Made by a program: the position numbers and the translations under genes. This document shows positions 37,483-45,789 of a stretch of DNA of 64,000 nt, piece by piece. Location of the stretch: NCBI RefSeq assembly GCF_002272015.1, contig NZ_NPBY01000032.1, positions 1 through 64,000 of the forward strand, read 5' to 3'. The first letter of the stretch is position 1. Each line of letters begins with the position of its first letter. The notes under the pieces were generated by a model. It did not search any database and was not told where the DNA came from. It saw nothing but the letters and a program-made list of their open reading frames with translations. Source of the DNA: Paenibacillus campinasensis. GTDB taxonomy: Bacteria > Bacillota > Bacilli > Paenibacillales > Paenibacillaceae.

Positions 37483-38474
37483 GCTCTCTTCCTCCTTAAC
37501 AGATACAGGAAAAAAGGCGCTCCAATCGCCCCCATTATGATTCCAACCGGCAGCTCGATCGGCGAGAACATAATTCTTGCCAGCGTGTCGCAGAACGTCA
37601 GCACCGCAGCCCCTAACAGGGCCGAAGATGGGATAAGCATCCGGTAATCAGAGCCGACTAAGAGCTTGGCGATATGTGGAATGACCAGACCGACGAATCC
37701 CAGCAAGCCCGCAATGCTGACAGCACTGGCCGCAAGCAGCGTAGCGGTTGCCGTGATCAACAAGCGTGACAGCTCCACCCGGGTCCCCAGATTGCGTGCA
37801 TTCACATCACCCAGCATCATAATGTTCATTTGCTTGGAGAACATCATCGCCAGACCAAGGCCGATGATCGAATATGGCAGAATGATGGCGAGGTCTGGCC
37901 AGCTTTTGGCCGCGAGACCTCCAACCATAAAGATAAGGGCGCCATGTACCCGATCGCTGTAAAAAGTAAGCATTGCCGAGATGCCGGCCCCCAAGAAAGC
38001 AGAGACGGCGACGCCCGCCAGAACGATCCTGAGCGGACTGACACCGTCTTTCCAGGCCAGTAAATAGATAATAAAAGCAGCAAGAGTCGCACCAACAAAA
38101 GCTGCTGGGGTCAAAAGGTAATCATACTGGGGTACAACGACAAGCAGAAAAATTCCGAATAACCCCGCTCCGCTGGAGACCCCGATAATGTGTGGGTCTG
38201 CCAGCGGATTGCGCATGACTCCTTGCAGCAGCGCGCCGGAGACGGCCAGGTTCGCGCCAACAACCATCGCCACCAGTGTCCGCGGCAGACGGATATTCCA
38301 GATAATATCCCGATGCATACCAGACAGATCATACTGCAGGATGCTGTTTACGATATCTCGCAGCGGTACCATAACAGCCCCGGTCGAGATGCTGAATAAA
38401 CATGCTGCCATGGCAGCTGCCGTAAACAGTATCAGCATGGATACACGCCGGATGGACTTATTGAGCATCACCAA
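37479..38474 (-). CDS. FecCD-family ABC transporter permease
   Basis: The 331-residue membrane protein has about ten spans and FecCD hallmarks: LRDIVNSILQYDLSGMHRDIIWNIRLPRTLVAMVVGANLAVSGALLQGV, NPLADPHIIGVSSGAG, the SIAGLLGFVGLVIPHIAKLLVG ATPase-contact region and a C-terminal PIELPVGIIMGAIGAPFFLYLL. A single permease gene implies a homodimer, as in BtuC. Its start overlaps the end of the binding-protein gene by 17 bp. Confidence 0.93.
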   Translation of the reverse strand: MVMLNKSIRRVSMLILFTAAAMAACLFSISTGAVMVPLRDIVNSILQYDLSGMHRDIIWNIRLPRTLVAMVVGANLAVSGALLQGVMRNPLADPHIIGVSSGAGLFGIFLLVVVPQYDYLLTPAAFVGATLAAFIIYLLAWKDGVSPLRIVLAGVAVSAFLGAGISAMLTFYSDRVHGALIFMVGGLAAKSWPDLAIILPYSIIGLGLAMMFSKQMNIMMLGDVNARNLGTRVELSRLLITATATLLAASAVSIAGLLGFVGLVIPHIAKLLVGSDYRMLIPSSALLGAAVLTFCDTLARIMFSPIELPVGIIMGAIGAPFFLYLLRRKRA

Positions 38475-39519
38475 AGAGCTCCGGATACACCATGGACGCT
38501 AAATACGTCAGAGATTCATCATATTGAAGCCCCGGGTTGGTCAAGAACAGGTCGGACGGAACAAGGATGACACGCTGTTCCCTAACCGCCCTGATGGACG
38601 CCCAGGCTGGGTTGCCTTCCAGTTCTTCCTGGATCTTTTGCTCACCAGCAGCCCGCTGCCCATGAATGATGAGAAAGATATAATCGGGGTCCTGCTGGAC
38701 CAGCGTCTCCATGCTGTATGGTGTCGTTGTCGGACTGTTCGGAGATGGTTCTAGCGTCTCGGCTGCATTGGTCAAGCCGAGCATTTTCGCAATTTCAAGC
38801 CCGGTCGTGCCATTCTTCTGAATGGAGATCCCGCCTGGTGTAACATTCAGGTTGATGAAGGTGCGCTTCTCCTTCGGCAATTGAGCCAATACAGCGTCCA
38901 CCCTCTCGTCCAATGCTTTCAGCTTCTCTGGCAGCTGGTCTTCTGTGCCGGCGATTTTCGCCATCCACTCAGCCTTGGATTTCATGTCCTCATAGCTGGA
39001 CAGGCTCATCAAAGCGACCGGAATCTCGCTGCTCTCCAGCGCTTGAATCAGATCTTTGTGAAACCGAGTCTGACCGATGACAAGATCCGGCCTTAGCGCC
39101 ACCACTTGCTCAAGATTGATCTGACTGACTGTACCGACAGAGGTGATCGATTCTGCCTCACCCGGAATGGATACGCCGGTAGCATCCATCCGACCCACTG
39201 CCTTGCCGCCAACGGCATATAACAGATCCAAGTACTCGGGTGAGAGGACGACAATACGCTCAGGCTGATGCTGAAGTGTTATGGTGCGGTCTGCCGCATC
39301 CTGAAACGTCATGAACGGTCCCTCAGCCGTTGTTGAATCCGATTCGGAGAGCTCCGGAGAAGCTTCATTGTGCGTTTCTGGAGAGCTGTCATTTAATCCC
39401 GAAGTGGCTGGGCTTTCACTGCCTCCACATGCCGACATCATGATCGCGAAGCACACGAGAAGTATAATTACGGCTGTGAGGTAAGATTTCTTCTTTTGCT
39501 GATGAGTTCGTATAAACAT
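38458..39519 (-). CDS. FepB/BtuF-type metal-complex-binding lipoprotein
   Basis: The 353-residue lipoprotein has a signal peptide with a Cys near residue 30 (MMSACGG), a Ser/Glu/Asp-rich linker and a class III substrate-binding domain (FMTFQDAADRTITLQHQPERIVVLSPEYLDLLYAVGG, then LRPDLVIGQ). It is the first gene of a six-gene operon whose members overlap or lie within 13 bp of each other. A Zur-type box lies 67-81 bp upstream of its start. No histidine-rich zinc-binding loop is visible, so it probably binds a chelate, not free zinc. Confidence 0.9.
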   Translation of the reverse strand: MFIRTHQQKKKSYLTAVIILLVCFAIMMSACGGSESPATSGLNDSSPETHNEASPELSESDSTTAEGPFMTFQDAADRTITLQHQPERIVVLSPEYLDLLYAVGGKAVGRMDATGVSIPGEAESITSVGTVSQINLEQVVALRPDLVIGQTRFHKDLIQALESSEIPVALMSLSSYEDMKSKAEWMAKIAGTEDQLPEKLKALDERVDAVLAQLPKEKRTFINLNVTPGGISIQKNGTTGLEIAKMLGLTNAAETLEPSPNSPTTTPYSMETLVQQDPDYIFLIIHGQRAAGEQKIQEELEGNPAWASIRAVREQRVILVPSDLFLTNPGLQYDESLTYLASMVYPELFGDAQ

Positions 39520-39585
39520 GGACCTGTTCTCCCCCTGAGATGTATGCTTTTAAACCCAAATCACGGATTCTGGCGCACTATAGTG

Positions 39586-39600
39586 ATGTAAAAATTACGA
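39586..39600. promoter_or_regulatory. Zur-type box 1, transporter-chelatase operon
   Basis: ATGTAAA-A-ATTACGA matches the 7-1-7 Bacillus Zur box (TCGTAAT-N-ATTACGA): the right half is perfect and the left half keeps GTAA. The sequence ATGTAAAAATTACGAT is identical to box 2 upstream of znuC. Confidence 0.75.
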
Positions 39601-39617
39601 TTTAATGCAATGTTTCT

Positions 39618-39887
39618 TTACCAGCTTGCCTTTTTCACGCCCGGAATGTGCCCTTTATGAGCCAGTTCACGGAACACGATTCGAGACACGCCGAATTTGC
39701 TGATGTAACCTCTCGGTCTGCCGCTGACGGCGCATCGATTGTGAAGCCTTGTCGGTGACGAATCCCGGGGAAGCTTTTGCAGGGCGGCATAATCGCCTTG
39801 ATCGATCAAGGCTCTGCGTTTCGCTGCATACTTAGCTACCAACTGCTGACGTTTCTCCTCTTTCACTACTTTTGATTTTTTGGCCAA
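39618..39887 (-). CDS. rpsN: Zinc-independent 30S ribosomal protein S14 paralogue
   Basis: The 89-residue protein is S14 of the long, cysteine-poor type (Bacillus YhzA). It has the family core [17 protein letters not shown] and [16 protein letters not shown] but lacks the two CXXC zinc motifs of the short housekeeping form. Such copies replace zinc-loaded S14 in zinc-starved cells, sparing zinc. The start appears to be TTG (LAKKSK context) with AAGGAG about 15 bp upstream, unusual for a ribosomal protein. It follows znuA by 31 bp, so it is probably transcribed with znuCBA from box 2. Confidence 0.93.
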   Translation of the reverse strand: MAKKSKVVKEEKRQQLVAKYAAKRRALIDQGDYAALQKLPRDSSPTRLHNRCAVSGRPRGYISKFGVSRIVFRELAHKGHIPGVKKASW

Positions 39888-39918
39888 TGTAGGGTAACAA
39901 CTCCTTTTCTTATTTTGA

Positions 39919-41196
39919 TTATTCGTTCAAGGCGGTCTTCAGCGCCTCCAGATTCTGACGCATGATGGAAATGTAGTCGAGATTGGCCGCGATGTCCTCT
40001 TGCGTCAATCCTTCGATTGGATTGAGCACGGAAGTCGAAGCGCCGATCTCCGCCGCAATCGCTTCTGCCACTTTAGAGGACACAAGCGTTTCGAAGAAAA
40101 TGGTCTTCACTTCATGTTCCTTCGCAAATTCAATCACGCTCGCCATTTGGGCAGCGGATGGCTCTTGATCGGGAGACAGACCCGCAATCGGAACTTGAGT
40201 CAGGCCATACTCTCTCGCTAAATATCCAAATGCGGAATGCTGGGTAATAAAGTCCTTGCGTTTGGAATCCTTCAAGCCATCCCGAAACTCCTGATCCAGT
40301 GCCTCCAGCTTGCTGATGTAAGCGTCAGCGTTTGCTTTGAAAGCTTCCTTATGCTCCGGAGCTGCTGCGGACAATCCTGCTTCGATGTTGCGCACCTGCT
40401 CGATCGCCAGAACGGGTGAGAGCCATACATGCGGGTCTAATCCACCATGATCATGGTGATGATGTCCGCTCTCTCCGCCATGGTCATGCTCGTCGTGGCT
40501 GTCCTCGCCTTCATGCTCATGGTCATGCGCATGCTCGTCATGGCTGTGCTCACCTTCATGATCATGATCATGCGCGTGCTCCTCATGGCTGTGCTCACCC
40601 TCATGGTCATGGTCATGCGCATGCTCGTCATGGCTGTGCTCGCCTTCGTGGTCATGATCATGTGCGTGCTCCTCGTGGCTGTGCTCGCCCTCATGGTCAT
40701 GATCATGTGCGTGCTCCTCATGGCTGTGCTCACCCTCATGATCATGGTCATGACCGTGGTCGTGGGAATGTCCCCCGTCCGGATCTTCAATAATTTCAAG
40801 CCCCTTACTTGCCTCAATCACGGTCAGGTCACTGGCGTTGATGCTGCCGAGTACCTGGTCAATCCAGCCTTCCATGCCAGCACCGTTGTATACAAGTACA
40901 TCTGCTTCTGCAATTCCTGCCATATCCTGAGGAGTCGGCTCCCAATCATGCGGTTCAACGCCCGCTGGAACCAAATTCTCTACCTCTGCCAAATCGCCCG
41001 CTACCTGACGGGTGAATTCGTACATCGGGTAGAAGCTTGTTTTAATTTTCAACGGTGAGGATGCGGCTGTAGTCTCTGACGGATGATCGGTAGAAGGATT
41101 GTTCCCCTCACTTGCCGATTTACCTGTACCGCAGCCAGCAATCGCCAGCACAGCGGATAAGGATAAAGCGGTGATTGTTCGCTTAAAGCTTTTCAT
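39919..41196 (-). CDS. znuA: Zinc ABC transporter substrate-binding lipoprotein with His repeats
   Basis: ZnuA/AdcA-type binding protein of about 425 residues. The lipobox is AIAGC (Cys near residue 22), the zinc-binding-protein start is [18 protein letters not shown], and [10 protein letters not shown] provides the first metal His. The charged loop between the first two ligands is enormously enlarged by six 15-residue repeats ([15 protein letters not shown] type) plus flanking His runs, more than 40 His in total. DPHVWLSP and the C-terminal lobe [16 protein letters not shown] follow. The loop probably captures zinc. The ATG at 41196 is nine bases after GGAGGT. An ATG at 41202 is closer. The gene overlaps the end of znuB. 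Confidence 0.94.
   Translation of the reverse strand: MKSFKRTITALSLSAVLAIAGCGTGKSASEGNNPSTDHPSETTAASSPLKIKTSFYPMYEFTRQVAGDLAEVENLVPAGVEPHDWEPTPQDMAGIAEADVLVYNGAGMEGWIDQVLGSINASDLTVIEASKGLEIIEDPDGGHSHDHGHDHDHEGEHSHEEHAHDHDHEGEHSHEEHAHDHDHEGEHSHDEHAHDHDHEGEHSHEEHAHDHDHEGEHSHDEHAHDHEHEGEDSHDEHDHGGESGHHHHDHGGLDPHVWLSPVLAIEQVRNIEAGLSAAAPEHKEAFKANADAYISKLEALDQEFRDGLKDSKRKDFITQHSAFGYLAREYGLTQVPIAGLSPDQEPSAAQMASVIEFAKEHEVKTIFFETLVSSKVAEAIAAEIGASTSVLNPIEGLTQEDIAANLDYISIMRQNLEALKTALNE
40483..40752 (-). repeat. Six tandem 45-bp repeats inside znuA
   Basis: Six in-frame 45-bp units encode 15 residues each. Five read [11 protein letters not shown][E/D]EHA and the sixth is degenerate ([15 protein letters not shown]). 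DNA identity between units is high, so copy number is likely variable. Confidence 0.9.
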
Positions 41197-42043
41197 ATGC
41201 ATTGTACCTCCGATATTGATTTAATTTTTGATTGCGATGTTGGATACCAAGCAGTTTCTGGACGATTACTGCTGCAACAAGGAACGCTAATAAAATCAGG
41301 GCAATGGTCGCTCCCGGTGGCGTATTTAAATAATAGGAAGCGGTGAGCCCCGAGAAAACACCGCATAGACCAACAGCAACGGCAATCACAGCTGCCGCGA
41401 GAAAGCCAGATGCCAGCCGAAGCGCTATGGAGGCGGGCAATACGATCAGCGCCGACACAAGAAGCACCCCCACAATCGGCATGGCAGCCGCTACCGTCAT
41501 TCCGGTAAAAACAGCAAACATAAATGAGAGCAGCGAGACCGGCGTTCCGGATACGAAAGCCGTCTCCTCATCAAAAGCAAATTGATAGAGCGGTCTACGC
41601 AGACCGATGAAAAACAGCACTCCGGCCATAGCGACGATCGCAATCAGCCGAAGCTGGGTATCACTGACGGCAACAATCGAGCCGAAGAGGTAGGCGCTGA
41701 AGCTTTTGCTTAGATTAGGGCTAAAGCTCATCAGAACAACCGCAATCGCCAGCCCCGAGGTCAACATAATAGCCACCGGAACCTCGCTATATGTACGGTA
41801 AACCCTTCGCAGCTGCTCAATGATCAGTGCCCCCAGAACAGCCACGGCGAACCCGGTTAGAACTGGATTCAGATTCATGAGCGAGCCCAGCGCCACCCCG
41901 GCCAGCGACACATGAGAGAGCGTATCCGCCATCAATGCCTGCCGTCTCAGCATCAGGAACAGACCAAGTACAGGACCGATAATGCCGATCAGGCCTCCTG
42001 CGATAAAGGCGCGCTGCATGAATTCGTAACCGAGCATTGCCAT
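41183..42043 (-). CDS. znuB: Zinc ABC transporter permease
   Basis: The 286-residue membrane protein belongs to the ABC-3 metal permease family. It has about eight spans, with MQRAFIAGGLIGIIGPVLGLFLMLRRQALMADTLSHVSLAGVALG (residues 9-53) and the coupling segment typical of ZnuB/AdcB. It starts within the 3' end of znuC (55-bp overlap) and ends inside the start of znuA, so the three genes are translated as a tight unit. AAAGGAG precedes the ATG. Confidence 0.94.
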   Translation of the reverse strand: MAMLGYEFMQRAFIAGGLIGIIGPVLGLFLMLRRQALMADTLSHVSLAGVALGSLMNLNPVLTGFAVAVLGALIIEQLRRVYRTYSEVPVAIMLTSGLAIAVVLMSFSPNLSKSFSAYLFGSIVAVSDTQLRLIAIVAMAGVLFFIGLRRPLYQFAFDEETAFVSGTPVSLLSFMFAVFTGMTVAAAMPIVGVLLVSALIVLPASIALRLASGFLAAAVIAVAVGLCGVFSGLTASYYLNTPPGATIALILLAFLVAAVIVQKLLGIQHRNQKLNQYRRYNAYEKL

Positions 42044-42696
42044 CCCCCATTCTCCTTTCGCTCCAGGCGGACGATACGATCCACATAGGGATCGATTTCT
42101 TCCAAGGAATGGGTGACCATGATCACCGTCTTGCCCTGCTCCCTAACATAACCGCTGAGCAGCCTGTATAGATCCGCACGGCTGGCCGCGTCCAACCCGG
42201 TGGTAGGCTCGTCGAGAATAAGCACATGCGGCTCTTGGGCCAGCGCTCTGGCCATGCATATCCGCTGCTTCTGGCCTCCTGACAATTCCCCGATCCTGCG
42301 GTTGCGATACTCCCACATGCCGACTTCCTTCAGGCTCCGTTCCACCATTTCATGATCTCTCGCCGTAAACCGTCGAAACCATCCAAGTCGGTTGTAACGT
42401 CCTGAACGGACAAGCTCAATGACTTTACTTGGAAATCCTGCATTAAAAGACGCAACCTGCTGCGGTACGTATCCAACCGACAATTTCGTCCCGTCCTCCA
42501 GCACACGCGTAAATCGGGCAGTCCCGCGCCATGGCTTGATTAAGCCGAGCATTAATTTGAGCATCGTCGATTTGGCCGCGCCATTGGGACCCGAGATGGC
42601 AGTGAATTGACCGGCATAGATATCCAGCGTCAAATTCTCAATGACCGCTTCATCTCCGTAACCAAACACGACGTCCTGCATGGAAGACAAAATCAT
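41989..42696 (-). CDS. znuC: Zinc ABC transporter ATPase
   Basis: The protein is about 235 residues. Walker A is GPNGAAKST (Ala replaces the usual Gly of NGAGKST), the signature is LSGGQKQRICMARAL and Walker B is LILDEPTTGLD. It belongs to the metal-importer ATPase family (ZnuC/AdcC). The frame opens at 42723, but the dense AGGGGGAGGAGGG lies just before the ATG at 42696. A TTG at 42690 or an ATG at 42681 would have better spacing. Zur box 2 lies 48 bp upstream. It is the first gene of znuC-znuB-znuA-rpsN. Confidence 0.92.
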   Translation of the reverse strand: MILSSMQDVVFGYGDEAVIENLTLDIYAGQFTAISGPNGAAKSTMLKLMLGLIKPWRGTARFTRVLEDGTKLSVGYVPQQVASFNAGFPSKVIELVRSGRYNRLGWFRRFTARDHEMVERSLKEVGMWEYRNRRIGELSGGQKQRICMARALAQEPHVLILDEPTTGLDAASRADLYRLLSGYVREQGKTVIMVTHSLEEIDPYVDRIVRLERKENGGWQCSVTNSCSAPLSQEA

Positions 42697-42743
42697 CCCT
42701 CCTCCCCCTTTCGCAAATTTCAAAACAAACCAACGACATCAAC

Positions 42744-42758
42744 ATGTAAAAATTACGA
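42744..42758. promoter_or_regulatory. Zur-type box 2, znuCBA-rpsN
   Basis: ATGTAAA-A-ATTACGA lies upstream of znuC, identical over 16 bases to box 1 in front of the transporter-chelatase operon. Its position in front of zinc uptake genes supports its identity. Confidence 0.8.
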
Positions 42759-42866
42759 TCTGAGCTTAATTTTTAAAGCGACTCTTCTCCTCACTCGCCT
42801 ATCTAATATCTAAGACGAAGCATGAATCGCATGAACGCTCATTTCCCCGCGGCTGATTGCAGCAGC

Positions 42867-43016
42867 TTACCGGGTTTCACGGTGCAGCGTATATCTTTTT
42901 AAGCGAGGACAATATTTGCGCATTTCCAGACGTTCAGGATGCGTTCTCTTATTCTTGGTTGTTGTGTAATTGCGATCCCCAGTTTCGGTGCATGCCAAAG
43001 TAACAATCACTCTCAT
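42867..43016 (-). CDS. rpmG: Zinc-independent 50S ribosomal protein L33 paralogue
   Basis: A 49-codon gene, [17 protein letters not shown] at the start and [15 protein letters not shown] at the end, is clearly L33. The zinc-form CXXC pairs are incomplete: the first is CTET and the second is CPRL, so one Cys of each is lost and zinc should not bind. Zinc-free L33 copies replace the zinc form during zinc limitation. A Zur-type box lies 22-36 bp upstream of the start. AAAGGAGATGG is the Shine-Dalgarno site. Confidence 0.92.
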   Translation of the reverse strand: MRVIVTLACTETGDRNYTTTKNKRTHPERLEMRKYCPRLKRYTLHRETR

Positions 43017-43037
43017 CTCTGTTCCATCTCCTTTTAT

Positions 43038-43052
43038 TCGTAACCATTACGA
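43038..43052. promoter_or_regulatory. Zur-type box 3, rpmG
   Basis: TCGTAAC-C-ATTACGA matches the Bacillus Zur consensus at all positions except one in the left half. It lies immediately upstream of the zinc-independent rpmG. Confidence 0.82.
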
Positions 43053-43204
43053 TTAATATCATGTATGAATATAGGCAATAATCGCTAATCTGTCAACAAC
43101 TGATTTTCTACAACCATTCAAAATTTCAAATATTCTGGATGCAAACCAAGTGTACTTTCCCAAGCAAAGGATACATGGACGCTCTTCTCGATCGGACAAA
43201 TACA

Positions 43205-43232
43205 AAACCGCGCACGGTCCCATGCGCGGTTT
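43205..43232 (-). terminator. Terminator after zur
   Basis: AAACCGCGCA and TGCGCGGTTT (perfect arms, 8-base loop) are followed on the minus strand by TTGTATTTG. It ends the zur transcript before the rpmG promoter. Confidence 0.72.
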
Positions 43233-43288
43233 CCTTTGGTCGTATTTAATTATTAACTTAACCGAGCCCAAGGATTCGGCTGATCATG

Positions 43289-43711
43289 CTACTGACATTG
43301 ATCACATAATCCATAAATTTCGAAACGATGATTGGAAATTTTGAAATTCGCAGGCAGGTCAATAGACTGGTCCATCGGGCAGTAATCAAGAGGCAGCGTT
43401 TTCTCACAGCTCAGACATATCAAGTGATGATGGTGATGTGTGGAGCAGCAGCCTTTAAATTTCAAGCCGCCATCCAAAAAGTAGTACTGCTCCAGAACCC
43501 CCATCTCACTAAGCAGCCGCAAATTCCGATATACGGTATCAAAGCTGACGCTCGGATACTGCTGCTTCATTTTGTCATACACATCTTTTGGGGACAAATA
43601 CCCTTCATCATCTGTAAAAATCTGGGCCAGCGTTCTCCGCTGGTCGGTGACACGCAGCCCGTTTCTCGACATCGCGTCCGTAATCTGGTGGATTCGTTCG
43701 GATTTATTCAT
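43289..43711 (-). CDS. zur: Fur-family zinc uptake regulator
   Basis: The 140-residue protein has the Fur winged-helix domain (LRVTDQRRTLAQIFTDDEGYLSPKDVYDKMK and SFDTVYRNLRLLSEMGVLEQ), then the dimer and metal domain with HHHHHLICLSCEKT and a C-terminal CDQC. The two CXXC pairs form the structural zinc site. Context (znuCBA and zinc-free ribosomal paralogues with matching operators) identifies it as Zur, not Fur or PerR. With zinc it should repress the three operons carrying boxes 1-3. The frame runs open upstream to 44008, but the ATG at 43711 has AAAAGGGG and is where homology begins. No Zur box was seen before zur itself. Confidence 0.93.
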   Translation of the reverse strand: MNKSERIHQITDAMSRNGLRVTDQRRTLAQIFTDDEGYLSPKDVYDKMKQQYPSVSFDTVYRNLRLLSEMGVLEQYYFLDGGLKFKGCCSTHHHHHLICLSCEKTLPLDYCPMDQSIDLPANFKISNHRFEIYGLCDQCQ

Positions 43712-43966
43712 CACGTTTAACCCCTTTTCGGTTTCCGTAAGGCATTTCACACCGCTTAAGCAACTCAAATCTGCTTTACTGACAAAAACATTATTTATTA
43801 TACAATAAACCACATAAGAGTTTAAACTCAAACCGGTGTATGTCCCCTCGTCCTGGCATGGCATGCTTCTGTTCAAGGCAGAAAAAAACAAGCTCATATT
43901 CCCCTGGTGATCATTTCTACAAATCGATTGACAGAACAAGAACCTGTCCCGCTTCGGCATACAAAA

Positions 43967-43999
43967 AAATCCCACCGCATCAACGATTCGGTGAGATTT
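43967..43999 (-). terminator. Terminator after the RimL-type gene
   Basis: AAATCCCACCG and CGGTGAGATTT (one mismatch) form a stem followed on the minus strand by a run of seven T. It ends the acetyltransferase gene at 44039. Confidence 0.7.
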
Positions 44000-44038
44000 C
44001 CTCAGCAAAGCAGCCCGGCTACGATCCGGTGGATGACT

Positions 44039-44599
44039 TCACATGGTTTGCTGTCTTGCAACGTACTCATCTCTTAACAGACCATAGTAAATCAGGTCTT
44101 CATAATGCTCCCCCTTGCGCGCATGCTGTCTCAGGGTGCCCTCGTACTGCATGCCGATCTTCTCCATGACCCGGCCGGATGCCGGATTTTTGCCAAAATA
44201 ACGCGCAAAGATCTTATTCAAGTCGAGCTTTTCAAACCCGTATTGGATCATGCCCTTCGCCGCTTCCGTACAATAGCCGTTATTGTTGTACTTTCTGCCG
44301 ACCCAGTAGGCCAGCTCCCCAAGATTGAAGTTCCGGTGGATGCCGAGGCTGATCGCACCGATAACATATTGTTCTTCCTTATGTACAATCGCCAGCTCAA
44401 GGGAGCGCCCGGCGGCAAAGTTGTCCGCATGCGTTCCGATCCATCGTTCAGCCACCCCGTCCCCATAAGGATGAGGAATATACAGTGTCATGTCCGCGAT
44501 GAACGGATCGCCTGCCAGTTGTTGCACAACCGGGGCGTCCTCCAGCCGGAACGGTCGCAGCAGCAGTCGGTCTAACGGAATGGTTGGCAATGGTCTCAT
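44039..44599 (-). CDS. RimJ/RimL-type GNAT acetyltransferase
   Basis: The 186-residue protein has the RimL-type N-terminus TDRLLLRPF-like (LDRLLLRPFRLEDAPVV), GAISLGIHRNFNLGELAYWVGRKYNNNGYCTEAAKGMIQYGFEKLDLNKIFARYFGKNPASGRVMEKIGMQYEGTLR in the acetyl-CoA region, and family length. These enzymes acetylate N-terminal amino groups of ribosomal proteins or small molecules. The substrate here is unknown. It is monocistronic with its own terminator. Confidence 0.88.
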   Translation of the reverse strand: MRPLPTIPLDRLLLRPFRLEDAPVVQQLAGDPFIADMTLYIPHPYGDGVAERWIGTHADNFAAGRSLELAIVHKEEQYVIGAISLGIHRNFNLGELAYWVGRKYNNNGYCTEAAKGMIQYGFEKLDLNKIFARYFGKNPASGRVMEKIGMQYEGTLRQHARKGEHYEDLIYYGLLRDEYVARQQTM

Positions 44600-44850
44600 C
44601 GTTACTCTCTCCCTTTGTCTGTGTGGTATTCATCCTGATCCGTCTTGCTCACAAGTTTTATCGACCATTATATTCCACAGACCGGGGCTTGGCAATACCA
44701 ATAACACCATGTGCAAGGGGAAAGGAAAATCGCCCCAGCGCGGATGTCATGATAAACTAGAAGGGAATGGATGCTAACCTGCGATATCGATAAAGGATGA
44801 CCCTGTATGCAGGTTCGGCAGAACGCACACACAAGAGAGGAGCATGTCGT

Positions 44851-45492
44851 GTGAAATGTATCATTTTTGATCTCGATGGCACGCTGGGAAATACATTGCC
44901 TTTATGCATTGCCGCTTTCAAAGCATCGATAGAGCCGCTTGCAGGCCGGTCGCTCACTGATCAGGAGATTATCGCAACCTTCGGCCCTTCCGAGGAGGGA
45001 ACTGTGCAAGCCTTGATTCCTGATCACTACGATCAGGGCGTTGAGGATTATCTTAAAGCTTATCGCGAGCTGCATCACATGTGCCCGGCTCCCTTTCCGG
45101 GCATCGCCGCATTGCTGGATCAGGCGCAAGCGACTCAGGTTGCCCTCGCGCTCGTTACGGGCAAAGGCGCCCGCAGCACCGAAATTACACTGGATCTCTT
45201 CGGCATACGCTCGTATTTTCGCGTGATCGAAACCGGTTCTCCGCAGGGACCGCGAAAAGTGGAGGGAATCCAGCATGTGCTGCAGCAGCTTGATGTGAAA
45301 CCCGAAGATGCGCTCTATGTAGGCGATACCCCAAGCGACATCGAGTCGTCCAGAACTGCCGGTATTCCGGTAGCGGCCGCTGCCTGGGCTGACACCTCCG
45401 ATGCGGAGCTGCTGCGGTCGTATCACCCGGATCAGCTGTTCACGACAATTGACGATTTCAAGCAGTACATCGAAACCTGGGCTCGCGCTTAG
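44851..45492 (+). CDS. HAD-family hydrolase (phosphoglycolate-phosphatase-like)
   Basis: The 213-residue protein has the HAD motif I FDLDGTLGNT (residues 6-15, nucleophile Asp6), motif II Thr in ALVTGKG, a Lys in the GPRKVEG segment and motif IV GDTPSDIESSRTAG. A helical cap domain lies between motifs I and II. The open frame extends to 44797, but the GTG at 44851 preceded by AGAGAGGAG is the likely start since the domain begins at once. The substrate is unknown. It is monocistronic. Confidence 0.87.
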   Translation: MKCIIFDLDGTLGNTLPLCIAAFKASIEPLAGRSLTDQEIIATFGPSEEGTVQALIPDHYDQGVEDYLKAYRELHHMCPAPFPGIAALLDQAQATQVALALVTGKGARSTEITLDLFGIRSYFRVIETGSPQGPRKVEGIQHVLQQLDVKPEDALYVGDTPSDIESSRTAGIPVAAAAWADTSDAELLRSYHPDQLFTTIDDFKQYIETWARA

Positions 45493-45716
45493 CATAGCGT
45501 ACAGGCTTCAGTTCAATAGCTGCCGTCATATGCTGTTCGCAACATAAGATTATTACCTAAATCCGTTAGTTAAGACCCTCCATCTGCGATAAATTGATCT
45601 ACCCTTCCCGCGCATGCACAGCCCCAAACATCCGCACATGCCCATCCGATGATTTCTAATCATCGATATGCCAGGGGAAGGCAGATCATGAAGACGAATT
45701 ACGCTGCATGCCAAAA
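45493..45716. other. Gene-free stretch between HAD gene and permease
   Basis: No gene or RNA recognised. The permease terminator follows at 45717. Confidence 0.4.
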
Positions 45717-45753
45717 AGCGCTGCACGGCAAGCCTCGGCTTGCCATACAGCGC
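45717..45753 (-). terminator. Terminator of the xylose/multi-sugar ABC operon
   Basis: A long stem (AGCGCTG and GGCAAGC paired with GCTTGCC and CAGCGC, with internal mismatches) is followed on the minus strand by TTTTTGG, 37 bp after the permease stop. Confidence 0.75.
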
Positions 45754-45789
45754 CTGTCCCCAATTCCATATCGTGCTACAATCATGCCA

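Noticed and set aside
39520..39617. Cobalamin riboswitch before the transporter-chelatase operon
   Set aside because: The leader is too short and shows no B12-box. A Zur-type box is present instead.
40447..41058. Plus-strand frame of about 200 residues rich in Val, Met and Leu
   Set aside because: It is the antisense of the His-repeat region of znuA. Its composition arises from the repeat and it has no ribosome site.
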